Positions 18,055 through 28,534 are shown, numbered from the stretch's first letter. The stretch is 64,000 nucleotides of DNA from Colwellia sp. MB02u-6 (GCF_014077095.1 NZ_JACGVG010000036.1:186001-250000); one strand, 5' to 3'. Numbers and translations: made by a program. Notes: a model not told the origin generated them from the sequence alone.

Positions 18055-18632
18055 TATGGTGCTCCTTGCTGGCTCGATTCGTTCGAATTAATCAAACCTT
18101 TAATTCGAACGCGCATTTTAAAATCACTTAATAATTTACTTTTTGCATCGTTGGAAGTGATAGATTCAAGTATCGCGTCTTCAAATAAATCAGAACGCTC
18201 AATTTCCCTGATCATGTTGGCTAGATGATTATTAGACTCACTTTTACCGATAATATTTAAGCTATTATCCTGTTTTTCTAAACCTGTAAGATAAATGCCA
18301 TTGGGGACTACTTTTGCTATTTCGTCTAACACTTGGGTCACAACATTGCGACTACGTTGCAGTTGTTCAACAACACTGGTGCGTTTTTTAAGCTCTTTTT
18401 TCTTTTCATTAAGCGACTTTATTTTTGCAATGCGTAAATCCAGTAGTTGAATTTCATTTTGTAAAAATTGATTACGAGCATTTTGCCCATCAATATGCAT
18501 TTGATAAAACTGATTCACTGAAAATACGATGAGCAATGCCACTGCGGAAACTAGGGTTAACATCGTAAAATATTCTCGTTGCCGAGCTTTTTCAGTTTCT
18601 TCACGCCATGGTAGTAGGTTTATATATGCCAC
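18054..18632 (-). CDS. pilN: Type IV pilus assembly protein PilN
   Basis: 192 residues. The N-terminal INLLPWREE is the conserved PilM-binding motif of PilN. One membrane helix (about 22-40), a coiled coil and a periplasmic domain follow. It recruits PilM at the inner membrane and forms heterodimers with PilO. Its start overlaps the end of pilM by 13 bp. Confidence 0.94.
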   Translation of the reverse strand: MAYINLLPWREETEKARQREYFTMLTLVSAVALLIVFSVNQFYQMHIDGQNARNQFLQNEIQLLDLRIAKIKSLNEKKKELKKRTSVVEQLQRSRNVVTQVLDEIAKVVPNGIYLTGLEKQDNSLNIIGKSESNNHLANMIREIERSDLFEDAILESITSNDAKSKLLSDFKMRVRIKGLINSNESSQQGAP

Positions 18633-19699
18633 GGGGAAAAACTCCTTAATGCTAATCCAGCTGCCACCATATAGCGCGGTCCTGTTTTAACTAACACTTC
18701 TCGATTAATAGTGCTCGAAATTTCCATACCGGCAAATGGGTCAGCTATGACGGTATGAATACCCAATTCTTCTGACAATAGTTGCTTAACGCCTTCCATT
18801 AAAGCACTACCACCTGAGATAACCAGGTAATCAATTTTTTCTTTACCACTGGTGGTAAGAAACATTTGAATTGCACGGCGAATTTGCTGCACTAATATGG
18901 TGTGAAAAGGCGCTAAAACTTCAAAGGTGTAGTTGGGTGGCAGATCATCACTTAATTTCGCTAACTCTGCTTCTTCAAAGGACTTATTATAATAGGAAAC
19001 AATCGAACGAGTATATTGTTCACCGCCAAACAGTTGATCACGACTGTAAATATGAGTACCTGATTCAGTGACCGAAAACAGGGTCATTGTCGCGCCCAAA
19101 TCTACGGTAGCAATAATTTTATCAGCTGCATCGTCAGGTAATTGCCTTAAAATTAAATCATAGGCGCGACTGATAGCGTAAGACTCAACATCAATAACTT
19201 TAGTTTCAAAGCCACCGGCTTCTAATGCGGCAACTCTTGCTTCAACAGACTCTGTTCGCGCTGCGCTAAGTAAAACATTCATTTTACTTGGATCTGATTC
19301 ATTAATATCGAGCGATTCAAAGTCTAGGCTGACTTCATCAAGGGGGTAAGGAATTAAACTATCAGCTTCAATTTCTATTTGGCTAGCCAATTCTTGCTCA
19401 GTTAAGGCTACATCCATGTAAATTATTTTTGTGATAACCGTTTGTCCAGATACTGCAGATGCGGCTTGTCGTACAGACGACGAAATTTTTTTTCGTATTT
19501 TTGCTATCACTTTTCCAACAGCATCAATGTCTTGAATTTCTCTATCAACAATTGCCCCTCTTGGCATCGGCTCAATAGCGACCGTTTCTAAAACATATCC
19601 GTTATCATTTTGGTTCAGTAAAACAGCTTTGACAGAGTGAGAACCAATGTCAATTCCAACCATTAAAGCGGGCTTTTTTTTCCATAAACGACTTAGCAT
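18620..19699 (-). CDS. pilM: Type IV pilus assembly ATPase-fold protein PilM
   Basis: 359 residues, an actin/FtsA-like fold. LMVGIDIGSHSVKAVLL holds the phosphate 1 motif, ATVDLGATMTLFSV phosphate 2, and YLVISGGSALMEGV the adenosine motif. It is cytoplasmic and binds the PilN N-terminus. It is the first gene of the pilMNOPQ operon, and its 131-bp upstream region is shared with divergent mrcA, an arrangement common in gammaproteobacteria. Confidence 0.95.
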   Translation of the reverse strand: MLSRLWKKKPALMVGIDIGSHSVKAVLLNQNDNGYVLETVAIEPMPRGAIVDREIQDIDAVGKVIAKIRKKISSSVRQAASAVSGQTVITKIIYMDVALTEQELASQIEIEADSLIPYPLDEVSLDFESLDINESDPSKMNVLLSAARTESVEARVAALEAGGFETKVIDVESYAISRAYDLILRQLPDDAADKIIATVDLGATMTLFSVTESGTHIYSRDQLFGGEQYTRSIVSYYNKSFEEAELAKLSDDLPPNYTFEVLAPFHTILVQQIRRAIQMFLTTSGKEKIDYLVISGGSALMEGVKQLLSEELGIHTVIADPFAGMEISSTINREVLVKTGPRYMVAAGLALRSFSPWHI

Positions 19700-19830
19700 A
19701 GAATCCTTCTAGAACATTTAATTTTTATAATATTAGATAAAAAATTAGCATAAACTCATTTATCACATGTCTTTACAGGATATACTAGTACTATATTTCT
19801 CATTTTATAAATTTTATCGAGCTTTTTTTT

Positions 19831-22422
19831 GTGTTTTCTATAAGAAATCTGTTAAAAACCGGTGCTATATTGGTCTTTATTGGCATGCTGGCACTAGCCG
19901 GAATTTACTTGTCGATGCGTTCAAATTTACCCAGTGTTGCGTCACTGAAAGATTTGCAATGGCAAACGCCAATGCAAATTTTTAGCGCTGACGGCAAACT
20001 TATTTCCCAGTTTGGTGAAAAGAAACGTATTCCCCTTACCTTAGAAGAAATGCCACAACAGTTAATCAATGCAATTTTAGCTACCGAAGACGACCGCTTT
20101 TATCTTCATTTTGGCGTTGATCCTATCGGTATGGCTCGAGCTATCCTAGGTCAACTCACCGGACAAAATAAAGGTGGTGCAAGTACCATCACTATGCAGG
20201 TTGCACGAAACTTTTTTCTCAGCCGTGAACAAACCTATGTCCGAAAAATTCGCGAAATATTTATTTCTTTCCATATTGAAAGCCTGTTAACAAAAGATGA
20301 AATTCTTACACTCTACATGAATAAGATTTCCTTAGGCCATCGCTCTTTCGGCTTTGGTGCCGCCGCACAGGTCTATTATGGTAAAGAAACTAAAGAACTG
20401 ACTTTAGCGCAGATTGCAGTATTAGCCGGTTTACCAAAAGCGCCCTCAACCATGAACCCTATTAGCCGACCTGATCGAGCAATGCAGCGCCGAACCGTAG
20501 TATTACAACGCATGTATAGTACTGGCTATATTAGTGCTGAAGAAATGTCAGACGCCAATAAGGCACCCATTACCGCCATTAAACATGGTGCAGAAATTGA
20601 ATTAAGCGCGCCTTATATTGCCGAGATGGCCCATCAAGAAATGATCGACCGTTTTGGTAAAGAAACCGCTTACACCGGTGGTTATAAAGTATTTACTACC
20701 GTCACCTCAACTTTGCAACATGCCGCCCAACAAGCGGTGGTTAACAATATTTTAGCTTATGACCAACGCCATGGTTATCGCGGCCCTATTAGCACCTTAC
20801 GCCCCCTTGATAGCAAAGCTCAAGCTATTAGCACAGATGACTCAAAAAAAATTACAAGTGCGCCAATAAGTGATGCAGAAGTTATACAAGCACTTGCCTC
20901 GATGTCGAGCTATCACTCACTGGTACCCGCGGTTGTTACGACAACATTTGATCGTGCTGCACAAGTGAAATTACGAGATGGCTCTGAGGTAGACATTGAT
21001 TGGCATGGTCTATCGTGGGCGCGAGCTTATATCAATGATGATAAGCAAGCACCGCCACCAACCACAGCCAGTGATATATTGACACTAGGTGATATTATTA
21101 TGGTTTCGGCAACAGAATCTGGCTACCGCTTAAGCCAATTACCCGATGTCAGTTCAGCACTTATCTCGCTAGCAACGGATAATGGTGCGATAAAAGCGGC
21201 CGTGGGTGGTTTTAGTTTTGAGCATAGCCAATTCAACCGTGTTACCCAGGCAAAAAGACAAGTGGGCTCTAACATTAAGCCTTTTATATACTCAGCAGCA
21301 TTAGACAGCGGCTATACTTTGGCATCGATAGTTAATGACGCACCCATTAACCAGTGGGATAGGAGCTCAGGCGTAGTCTGGCGCCCTAAAAACTCACCAC
21401 CGGTTTATAACGGCGAAATTCGACTTCGTTTAGCATTAGCACAATCTAAAAACGTTATCGCTGTGCGCTTGCTTCGAGATGTTGGCTTAAATAAAATTAT
21501 TCCCTATTTAGCCTCTTTTGGTTTTGATCCTGACGATTTACCGCGTAACGAGTCTTTAGCACTTGGGTCAGCGTCTTTGACACCCTTGGAAGTGGCTACC
21601 GGCTTTGCCACATTTGCCAATGGCGGATTTTTAATTCAACCCTACTTAATTGAACGCATTGAAGACTCCTTTGGTAAGGTATTATTTCAAGCCAACCCAG
21701 CTATTGCCTGTGATCGTTGCGAAGAGACTATAGCCGCAGAAATTGAGATTTTTGACAACGACGCTGACATCACTAACATCATTGAAGATGAGCCATTGAC
21801 TGTTGCTGAAGGTCATAAAATAGCCGCGAAAAATATCAATAAAGCCAAGCGTGTCATTAGTGCTCAAAATGCCTTTTTAATGACCGAAGCACTTCACTCG
21901 GCAATTTGGGGTGCTGACTGGAATGTAAAACCTTTTTGGCAAGGCACCGGCTTTCGTGCACGGGTACTGAAACGTAGAGATATTGTGGGCAAAACAGGTA
22001 CTACCAATCAAGCAAAAGATGCTTGGTTCTCTGGCTACAGTCGCAGATTAGTCACAACATCCTGGATAGGTTTTGACAACCCCAGTAGTAAGCTTGGCCA
22101 AACAACCTACAATAGCAACTTAGGTAAAGAGCAAACGACAGGTAAAGAGTTCGGTGCTAAGTCAGCTCAACCCGTTTGGATCGACTTTATGAAAGTGGCA
22201 CTTGCAGAACTTCCTATTGAGCATTTTGAACAACCCGAAGCGCTAATGTCAGTGCGAATAGACAAAGTGTCAGGAAAGTTAACCACCAAAACAGACAAAT
22301 CAAGTCGCTTTGAGTATTTTGAATTAGGCACAGCACCGACTGAATATATTAGCAAAGACATTAGCAGTCAGATCCTCGATGGTGGTTCGGATAAAGTCAG
22401 TGAAGAAGGAATATTTGATTAA
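19831..22422 (+). CDS. mrcA: Penicillin-binding protein 1A
   Basis: 863 residues starting at a GTG (19831), with a GAG about 9 nt upstream and a membrane helix at about residues 10-30. The GT51 glycosyltransferase domain shows ATEDDRFYLHFGVD with the catalytic glutamate, and GGASTITMQVARNFFL. After an OB-like insert, the transpeptidase domain has the SNIKPF serine motif, SKN and GKTGTTNQAKDAW. It polymerises and crosslinks peptidoglycan in the periplasm. It is divergent from the pil operon as in many relatives. Confidence 0.95.
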   Translation: MFSIRNLLKTGAILVFIGMLALAGIYLSMRSNLPSVASLKDLQWQTPMQIFSADGKLISQFGEKKRIPLTLEEMPQQLINAILATEDDRFYLHFGVDPIGMARAILGQLTGQNKGGASTITMQVARNFFLSREQTYVRKIREIFISFHIESLLTKDEILTLYMNKISLGHRSFGFGAAAQVYYGKETKELTLAQIAVLAGLPKAPSTMNPISRPDRAMQRRTVVLQRMYSTGYISAEEMSDANKAPITAIKHGAEIELSAPYIAEMAHQEMIDRFGKETAYTGGYKVFTTVTSTLQHAAQQAVVNNILAYDQRHGYRGPISTLRPLDSKAQAISTDDSKKITSAPISDAEVIQALASMSSYHSLVPAVVTTTFDRAAQVKLRDGSEVDIDWHGLSWARAYINDDKQAPPPTTASDILTLGDIIMVSATESGYRLSQLPDVSSALISLATDNGAIKAAVGGFSFEHSQFNRVTQAKRQVGSNIKPFIYSAALDSGYTLASIVNDAPINQWDRSSGVVWRPKNSPPVYNGEIRLRLALAQSKNVIAVRLLRDVGLNKIIPYLASFGFDPDDLPRNESLALGSASLTPLEVATGFATFANGGFLIQPYLIERIEDSFGKVLFQANPAIACDRCEETIAAEIEIFDNDADITNIIEDEPLTVAEGHKIAAKNINKAKRVISAQNAFLMTEALHSAIWGADWNVKPFWQGTGFRARVLKRRDIVGKTGTTNQAKDAWFSGYSRRLVTTSWIGFDNPSSKLGQTTYNSNLGKEQTTGKEFGAKSAQPVWIDFMKVALAELPIEHFEQPEALMSVRIDKVSGKLTTKTDKSSRFEYFELGTAPTEYISKDISSQILDGGSDKVSEEGIFD

Positions 22423-22891
22423 ACGTAACTTATGTTGAGCTTTTGAACTGTCTATTACAGCACTATGTTTTCTTACAAAAATATCAATAATCCCCATTAA
22501 AAGTTTCGTTAGGAAAGTATGTGGATAAAAATTTTGTTTTTTCAGCCCTTTTTTAGAACAAATTTAAAACATTTTTAAATTTTATATTACTTTTACACCC
22601 CCCCTTAAGTGATATATTCCTGACCAATCAGTCAACAAAACTATATTCATAACTAATTGTTTTTATTGAGTACAAATGAAAATTATACGGTATTCATCCA
22701 TCACTTTTTAATTGATTTTTTTTCATCATAAACATCTTTGCTTAAAAAACAATGAAAGTTACTATGAAAACTTTCACAACGAAAGAAAAAAAACTTTCGT
22801 TTTGTTCATTGATCGCCTAAAATTGGTCTCCAAACTCGGAACACCGAAACTAATTATTTAAAATCGTCATACCTTTAGGAGCGAATTCGCA
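22423..22891 (+). other. pckA upstream region with alternative hairpins
   Basis: A 469-bp region between mrcA and pckA. TGAAAGTT (22753-22760) pairs with AACTTTCA (22769-22776), and AACGAAAG (22778-22785) pairs with CTTTCGTT (22794-22801) across an A8 loop. The middle two arms can also pair with each other (CTTTC-ACAAC-GAAAG). The set is a chain of four alternating arms ending about 90 nt before the pckA ATG. It could be an RNA switch or a set of protein-binding dyads. The transcription start is unknown. The rest of the region is AT-rich with no coding signal. Confidence 0.5.
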
Positions 22892-24502
22892 ATGGCAGCT
22901 TTAGAAAACTCAATCGATTTATCTTCATACGGCATCAGTAATGTTGCTGAGATAGTTTACAATCCATCTTATGAGTTACTCTTTGCTGAGGAAACAAGGT
23001 CCGATCTCAGTGGTTTTGATAAAGGTGTGGTTACCGAACTCGGCGCTGTTTCAGTTGATACCGGTATTTTTACGGGTCGCTCACCTAAAGATAAATATAT
23101 TGTTCGTGATGATACAACCCGTGATACCGTTTGGTGGTCAGATCAAGGTAAAAATGACAACAAACCAATGTCTCAAGAGACTTGGACTAGCCTCAAAAGT
23201 CTAGTCACCGAACAGTTATCCGGCAAACGTTTATTTGTTGTTGATACCTTTTGTGGTGCAGATGATGACACCCGTTTAAAAGTTCGTTTTATTACTGAGG
23301 TGGCTTGGCAAGCACATTTTGTTAAAAACATGTTCATTCGTCCCACTGATGCAGAGTTAGAATATTACGAACCTGACTTCATTGTTATGAATGGCGCAAA
23401 AACCACCAATCCAAATTGGCAAGCACAAGGCTTAAATTCAGAAAATTTTGTTGCCTTTAACTTAACTGAAAAAGTTCAACTTATTGGTGGTACTTGGTAC
23501 GGCGGTGAAATGAAAAAAGGTATGTTCTCAATGATGAACTACTTTTTACCGCTAAAAGGCATAGCTTCAATGCATTGTAGTGCTAACGTTGGTGAAGATG
23601 GTGACACGGCTATTTTCTTCGGCCTTTCTGGTACCGGTAAAACCACATTATCAACTGATCCTAAACGCCAACTGATTGGTGATGACGAACATGGCTGGGA
23701 TGAAAATGGTGTCTTTAATTTTGAAGGTGGTTGCTATGCAAAAACCATCAACTTAAGCAAAGACAATGAACCTGACATTTATAATGCTATTCGTCGTGAC
23801 GCTTTGCTAGAAAACGTTACGGTTGACGGAAAAGGTACGATTGATTTTGACGATAATTCAAAAACTGAAAACACCCGTGTTTCTTACCCAATTCATCATA
23901 TTGATAATATCGTCAAACCTGTCTCTCGGGCGGGTCACGCGAAAAAAGTTATTTTCTTAACTGCTGATGCTTTTGGTGTTTTACCTCCAGTGGCTAAATT
24001 AACCCCTGCGCAAACAGAATATTACTTCTTGTCGGGTTTCACAGCAAAACTTGCTGGTACTGAACGTGGTATAACAGAGCCAACACCAACGTTTTCAAGT
24101 TGTTTTGGCGCCGCATTTTTAAGTCTACACCCAACACAATACGCTGAAGTACTACGTAATCGTATGCAAGCGGTTGGTGCTGAAGCCTATTTGGTCAACA
24201 CAGGTTGGAATGGCACGGGCAAACGTATTTCAATTAAAGATACTCGCGCTATTATAGATGCAATTCTTGATGGCTCAATTGATAATGCAGAAACACACGT
24301 TTTACCCTTATTTAATTTAGATATTCCAACCAGCATTGACGGGGTTGATGATAGTATTTTAGACCCACGTAATACTTATGCTGAGCCAGCACAATGGCAA
24401 GATAAAGCGATAAGTTTAGCGACTCGCTTTGTGAACAATTTTGATAAGTTTACTGATACTGACAACGGTAAATCGTTAGTAGCAGCCGGTCCTAAAGTAT
24501 AA
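22892..24502 (+). CDS. pckA: Phosphoenolpyruvate carboxykinase (ATP)
   Basis: 536 residues, the ATP-dependent class (E. coli 540). [14 protein letters not shown] binds substrate, [16 protein letters not shown] is the kinase P-loop, and the metal-binding GDDEHGWD and FEGGCYAK follow. It converts oxaloacetate and ATP to PEP and CO2 for gluconeogenesis. The ATG follows TTAGGAGCG at a good distance. It is monocistronic, ending in a strong terminator. Confidence 0.97.
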   Translation: MAALENSIDLSSYGISNVAEIVYNPSYELLFAEETRSDLSGFDKGVVTELGAVSVDTGIFTGRSPKDKYIVRDDTTRDTVWWSDQGKNDNKPMSQETWTSLKSLVTEQLSGKRLFVVDTFCGADDDTRLKVRFITEVAWQAHFVKNMFIRPTDAELEYYEPDFIVMNGAKTTNPNWQAQGLNSENFVAFNLTEKVQLIGGTWYGGEMKKGMFSMMNYFLPLKGIASMHCSANVGEDGDTAIFFGLSGTGKTTLSTDPKRQLIGDDEHGWDENGVFNFEGGCYAKTINLSKDNEPDIYNAIRRDALLENVTVDGKGTIDFDDNSKTENTRVSYPIHHIDNIVKPVSRAGHAKKVIFLTADAFGVLPPVAKLTPAQTEYYFLSGFTAKLAGTERGITEPTPTFSSCFGAAFLSLHPTQYAEVLRNRMQAVGAEAYLVNTGWNGTGKRISIKDTRAIIDAILDGSIDNAETHVLPLFNLDIPTSIDGVDDSILDPRNTYAEPAQWQDKAISLATRFVNNFDKFTDTDNGKSLVAAGPKV

Positions 24503-24536
24503 TTAAATCAATACTGCGCTAAGCTAAAAATAAATT

Positions 24537-24566
24537 AAAAAGCCGTCGTAACTACGACGGCTTTTT
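24537..24566 (+). terminator. Intrinsic terminator of pckA
   Basis: AAAAAGCCGTCGTA (24537-24550) is fully complementary to TACGACGGCTTTTT (24553-24566). The GC-rich stem ends in T5. The A-tract on the other side lets it also serve minus-strand envZ. Confidence 0.9.
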
Positions 24567-24620
24567 AATTCCTGCTGTTGTGCTAATGCAATCAATACCA
24601 TTAAGCATTACAACATGTGA

Positions 24621-25916
24621 TCAGCCGTGGCTAATAGGTAAGCAAACTTTCGCGGTTAAACCCCCTGTTACTCGATTAGACAATTCCACTCGGCCACCAT
24701 GGGTATCGACAATACGTTTAATAATAGCTAAACCTAGGCCACTGCCGCCTGTTCCTCTTGCTTCATCACCTTGCGTAAAGGGCTGAAATAAGCGCTCGAC
24801 ATCCACTTCAGCAATACCTGGCCCTTCATCAGAAACACAAAAACAAACCTCCTGTGTAGCTTTATCGAATGAGCTAGTTACTATAGTCTTGCCCTCAGAG
24901 TAGCGTAGAGCATTTTGAATTAAGTTTGCCAATACCCGCTTCATAGCAACATAACGCAGTGGAACTTTAGGTAGCGCCTCAGCATTAATAATAATTTCTC
25001 GCTCTAGAATACTTTCAGACTCCACCACTTCGTTAATCAAGAGATTAATATCACTCAACTCAACTTTGTCTTTACTATCATGGCGAATATAATCAATGAA
25101 CTGATCTATGATGGTGTTCATATCTTGAATATCACCTTCAATACCAGCTTTTAGAAATTCATCTTCAGCAATCATTTCAGTGGCTAAACGAATGCGAGTT
25201 AAAGGTGTGCGTAAATCATGAGATATACCTGCCATCAATAAGTTTCGGTCATCTTCTAGTTGCTTAATACCCTTAGACATATGATTAAAAGCTCGAGTTA
25301 CCGCAACAATTTCAGTGGTACCTATTTCAGTTAATGGCTTAGGAAAGTCGCCGCGACCGACATCATGAGCCGCATGTTCTAATGCAGCTAACGGACGATT
25401 AAGTTGCCGCACAAATAACCACCCACCCATCACACTCAAAATACCTAACATCATTAACACAAAAGTAAGTGGTGAAAAGTTTTCTTCTCTTAAACCATTA
25501 ATTGGAATTTTAACCCAGTATTCAGGGGCTTGGGGTGGACGAATCCAAAATAGATATTCATCACCTTGAGAAATTCTTACTTCGGCTCGACCGCCTAATA
25601 GGCTAGACATTTCATTAGAACGAAAGGCGTAATATACTGCCTCTTGTAGACCTAATTTCATCGCAGCAGCTTCACGATAAACACCAATACCAGTTTCTCG
25701 CTGAAACGCCTCCCCCATAGCGGGACTTATTGCTTCATCAGCAATATCGATAAATACAACACGCACCTGCTTTGCCAGCAGCTGATTAACCAGTTGTGTA
25801 TTGGGTTGAATAATATATATCGACATCGATATAAATGACACGACTTGATTTATGAACAGCAACACACCAATTAAGAGTACCGTTTGACCAAAGGCACTGC
25901 GCAGCAATATTTTCAT
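24621..25916 (-). CDS. envZ: Sensor histidine kinase EnvZ
   Basis: 431 residues. Two membrane helices (about 11-33 and 150-169) flank a periplasmic domain of about 115 residues, then HAMP, HisKA with the phosphoacceptor H233 in [12 protein letters not shown], and HATPase ([27 protein letters not shown]). It is the partner of OmpR, 45 bp upstream, and with it senses envelope or osmotic state in known relatives. What it controls here is not visible. Confidence 0.93.
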   Translation of the reverse strand: MKILLRSAFGQTVLLIGVLLFINQVVSFISMSIYIIQPNTQLVNQLLAKQVRVVFIDIADEAISPAMGEAFQRETGIGVYREAAAMKLGLQEAVYYAFRSNEMSSLLGGRAEVRISQGDEYLFWIRPPQAPEYWVKIPINGLREENFSPLTFVLMMLGILSVMGGWLFVRQLNRPLAALEHAAHDVGRGDFPKPLTEIGTTEIVAVTRAFNHMSKGIKQLEDDRNLLMAGISHDLRTPLTRIRLATEMIAEDEFLKAGIEGDIQDMNTIIDQFIDYIRHDSKDKVELSDINLLINEVVESESILEREIIINAEALPKVPLRYVAMKRVLANLIQNALRYSEGKTIVTSSFDKATQEVCFCVSDEGPGIAEVDVERLFQPFTQGDEARGTGGSGLGLAIIKRIVDTHGGRVELSNRVTGGLTAKVCLPISHG

Positions 25917-25961
25917 AGACTTCTACTAGGTTAGTGTTGTTTTCAGTATATTATAACGAAT

Positions 25962-26687
25962 TTATACCACAGATCTTCCTTCGGGAACAAATACATATCC
26001 TATACCCCAGACGGTTTGAATATAACGCGGTTTTGCTGGGTCTTCTTCTAACATACGACGCAAGCGGGATACTTGCACATCAATGCTTCGCTCTAAAGCA
26101 GAATAGTCTCTACCACGGGCTAAGTTCATTAACTTATCACGTGACAATGGCTCTCTAGGATGGGTGATCAACGCCTTTAATACTGCAAATTCTCCACTGG
26201 TTAATGGCATATCAATATCACCTTTAAGCATTTCGCGAGTAGCGAGGTTAAGTTTATAGTCACCAAAGGCAATAACATTTTCTTCTTGTGAAGGTGCACC
26301 GGGAACTTCTTGAACTCGGCGGCGTAACACCGCTTTAATGCGGGCTGATAATTCACGTGGATTAAAAGGTTTTGGCATATAATCATCAGCGCCGATCTCC
26401 AAGCCAATAATACGGTCTATTTCATCACCTTTGGCTGTTAGCATAACAATAGGGATATCATTACAGTTTTGGCGTAAGCGGCGACAAATAGATAAGCCAT
26501 CTTCGCCTGGCAGCATTAAGTCGAGTACTAACAGATGAAAATTTTCACGCTCGAGCAATCTATTCATTTGCTCTGAGTTTGCCACACTGCGAACGACAAA
26601 CCCCTGTTCAACTAAATACCGTTCTAGTAAGGCACGTAAACGCATATCATCATCAACTACCAAAATTTTCGGTGTTTCATATCCCAT
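25962..26687 (-). CDS. ompR: Response regulator OmpR
   Basis: 241 residues. The receiver domain carries DDD at residues 12-14 region (VVDDDMRL) and the phosphorylation site in LLVLDLMLPGEDG; a winged-helix DNA-binding domain follows (SGEFAVLKALITHPREPLSRDKL, DVQVSRLRRMLE). Close to E. coli OmpR in length (239). First gene of ompR-envZ. A 20-bp-spaced direct repeat lies 72-102 bp upstream and may be an autoregulatory site. Confidence 0.94.
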   Translation of the reverse strand: MGYETPKILVVDDDMRLRALLERYLVEQGFVVRSVANSEQMNRLLERENFHLLVLDLMLPGEDGLSICRRLRQNCNDIPIVMLTAKGDEIDRIIGLEIGADDYMPKPFNPRELSARIKAVLRRRVQEVPGAPSQEENVIAFGDYKLNLATREMLKGDIDMPLTSGEFAVLKALITHPREPLSRDKLMNLARGRDYSALERSIDVQVSRLRRMLEEDPAKPRYIQTVWGIGYVFVPEGRSVV

Positions 26688-26758
26688 TATACTGATTCCA
26701 TTTTTTGTTTTAATAAAGGTTAGCTATAAATCATCTTAGTTGAAATATAAAAACCTGT

Positions 26759-26789
26759 TCTGTCACAACTTTGTAGCCTCTGTCACAAC
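26759..26789 (-). promoter_or_regulatory. Direct repeat upstream of ompR, possible OmpR site
   Basis: TCTGTCACAAC occurs at 26759-26769 and again at 26779-26789, a 20-bp period (two helical turns on one face). On the ompR strand it reads GTTGTGACAGA twice. OmpR-family regulators bind direct repeats with this kind of phasing. The site's position 72-102 bp before ompR suggests autoregulation; this is inference. Confidence 0.4.
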
Positions 26790-26996
26790 ACATGTTGCAA
26801 TATAGTTTATTTTAAGTGTTAATAATGTAAATTTACTATTTAAATAAACAATTGACCATAATACTTCCTATTGAGGCAAAGCGAGTAGTGACTTAATGAG
26901 TGAGTGAATTGCCCTGTTACTGAGTGACATACTTAAGGCCCAGATATCATTAATTGAATTACTTACTTTAGCTAGTTATTGTGGGAGAATACGCAA

Positions 26997-27359
26997 ATGA
27001 AAATTTGGCTCCATTTTCACAAAGTACCGCTTCGTGTTTTACGCATTAGTAAAAGGCGTAATATCGTCCAGCTTAAGCGCAATATGGTTAAAATCAAAAT
27101 AGCTTTAGCTCAAGAGAAAGTAGAAACAAGAGCAATGCTAAGCACTTATAAGCGCTACAGCAAGCGTGATGCAAGTGCTGAAGAAATGCGCATTGCCAAC
27201 CAACAATTTATTGATATTTTAAAAGGCCTTGGCGTTGGTGTTGTCGCTATTCTACCCTTTGCCCCTATTACTATACCTCTGATGATAAAAATTGGCCGCT
27301 GGGTCGGAGTCGAAATACTACCCAGCTCATTTGTTGATGGTAAAAAACCACCGCGATAA
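26997..27359 (+). CDS. Small LETM1-like protein
   Basis: 120 residues from the ATG at 26997 (MKIWLHFHKVPL); GGGAG lies 9 nt upstream. The N-terminal 60 residues are basic and helical. The C-terminal part, GLGVGVVAILPFAPITIPL then IGRWVGVEILPSSF, resembles the membrane and LLPSSF segment of LETM1-domain proteins. One membrane helix is likely. Role unknown; the eukaryotic family concerns ion exchange in mitochondria, which need not apply. The 309-bp space before it contains the ompR control region and otherwise nothing I can name. It is convergent with the next gene (17 bp between stops). Confidence 0.6.
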   Translation: MKIWLHFHKVPLRVLRISKRRNIVQLKRNMVKIKIALAQEKVETRAMLSTYKRYSKRDASAEEMRIANQQFIDILKGLGVGVVAILPFAPITIPLMIKIGRWVGVEILPSSFVDGKKPPR

Positions 27360-27376
27360 GCCTATTCGCCCCCTCA

Positions 27377-27862
27377 CTAGCGCAAATAGTGAATCGCTTG
27401 ATCAGTCACACATTGAGTAAAGCTTTTTTGTCGCTCTCTCCTTGAAAGCGTAGCGATAGTTTCAGTGACTACCGCCATTTTCTGCTGCTTTTCTGCTAAA
27501 GGTAAGTGACTAAATTGCTCATAAAAACAGGCCTTCAAACCATAATTTAATGCTGTATCTGACTTAGGTGACTCGCCCGCTAAACAAATGATAAGTTGTT
27601 CAGCTAAAGTATTTTTATCTAATTGGGTAATTAAGGCTTTAATCGTTAAACTTTCAGCTTTTTTCTTTTGCTGCTGGCAGCTATAAAGCATATCTGCCAC
27701 CGCAACAATAGGAATAAGTGCCTGATGTTGCGCGCCAAAACGTGCCTTTAACCATTGATTCATCTCAAGTGTTTGGCTCTGCGCTGCTTGCAGCGGTGTA
27801 CTCACCAGCAAGCTAATAAATAAGAAAGCTTTAATTTTATGATTTAACAGTTTGATTTTCAT
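27377..27862 (-). CDS. Secreted protein of unknown function
   Basis: 161 residues from the ATG at 27862 (MKIKLLNHKIKAFLF); a start four codons earlier is possible. It has a signal peptide ending near TPLQA-AQ and about 140 mature residues that are helical, with four cysteines (YSCQQ, ICLAG, KACFYEQ, TQCVTDQ) that could form disulfides in the periplasm. I recognise no family. It is divergent from a periplasmic TlpA-like thioredoxin 150 bp away, which could act on such cysteines, but that link is speculation. Confidence 0.65.
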   Translation of the reverse strand: MKIKLLNHKIKAFLFISLLVSTPLQAAQSQTLEMNQWLKARFGAQHQALIPIVAVADMLYSCQQQKKKAESLTIKALITQLDKNTLAEQLIICLAGESPKSDTALNYGLKACFYEQFSHLPLAEKQQKMAVVTETIATLSRRERQKSFTQCVTDQAIHYLR

Positions 27863-28012
27863 AAGGTATTCCATAACTTATCGACTTCACTCGACTATTG
27901 AAAACGTATCAATGTCGCCATTTCGCAGCCCATTAAATAATAGCGAAACTTTTCTAATCTGGCTTAACGTGGTTAACTAGCTAAAATAAATGCTAATTAG
28001 GTGAACTATACC

Positions 28013-28534
28013 GTGAGACCAAATTTTAAAACATGCTTTTTTTTCATTACATTACTAACGTTTTCTAGCCCACTATGGGCATTTGGTGATGTTAATATCA
28101 GTGCTAATTCAAATACTAACCTAAGTACTGACCTAAGTACTACTGAGTTATTAGATCAGCAGCTTAATAACGCGAAAGGCAAGGTTGTTTACGTTGATTT
28201 TTGGGCCTCATGGTGCATTCCTTGTCGAAAATCATTCCCGTGGATGAATAACTTAGCCGCACAGTATCAAACACAAGGCTTAATCATTCTCAGCATTAAT
28301 CTAGATCACAGCCAAGTATTAGCTGATAAGTTTTTAGCGCAAATACCGGCTAATTTCCCAGTTATTTATGACCCTAAAGGCAGTATTGCAAAAAAGTATC
28401 AATTAAAGGGTATGCCCAGCAGTTTCATTATTAACCGACAAGGTCAAATAGTCAGCGCACACGTAGGCTTTAGTGAAGAAAAAAAATCAGCATATGAACA
28501 AGAAATTAAAGCGCTATTAACTAGCCTAGATTAG
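28013..28534 (+). CDS. Periplasmic TlpA/ResA-like thioredoxin
   Basis: 173 residues from a GTG at 28013 with AGGTGA seven nt upstream; the frame is open to another GTG at 28001. A signal peptide (TCFFFITLLTFSSPLWA) is followed by a thioredoxin fold with the active site WASWCIPCRKSFPW and the cis-proline region KGMPSSFIINRQG. Such proteins reduce periplasmic disulfides, for example in cytochrome c maturation. The specific client is unknown. It ends before a bidirectional terminator. Confidence 0.85.
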   Translation: MRPNFKTCFFFITLLTFSSPLWAFGDVNISANSNTNLSTDLSTTELLDQQLNNAKGKVVYVDFWASWCIPCRKSFPWMNNLAAQYQTQGLIILSINLDHSQVLADKFLAQIPANFPVIYDPKGSIAKKYQLKGMPSSFIINRQGQIVSAHVGFSEEKKSAYEQEIKALLTSLD

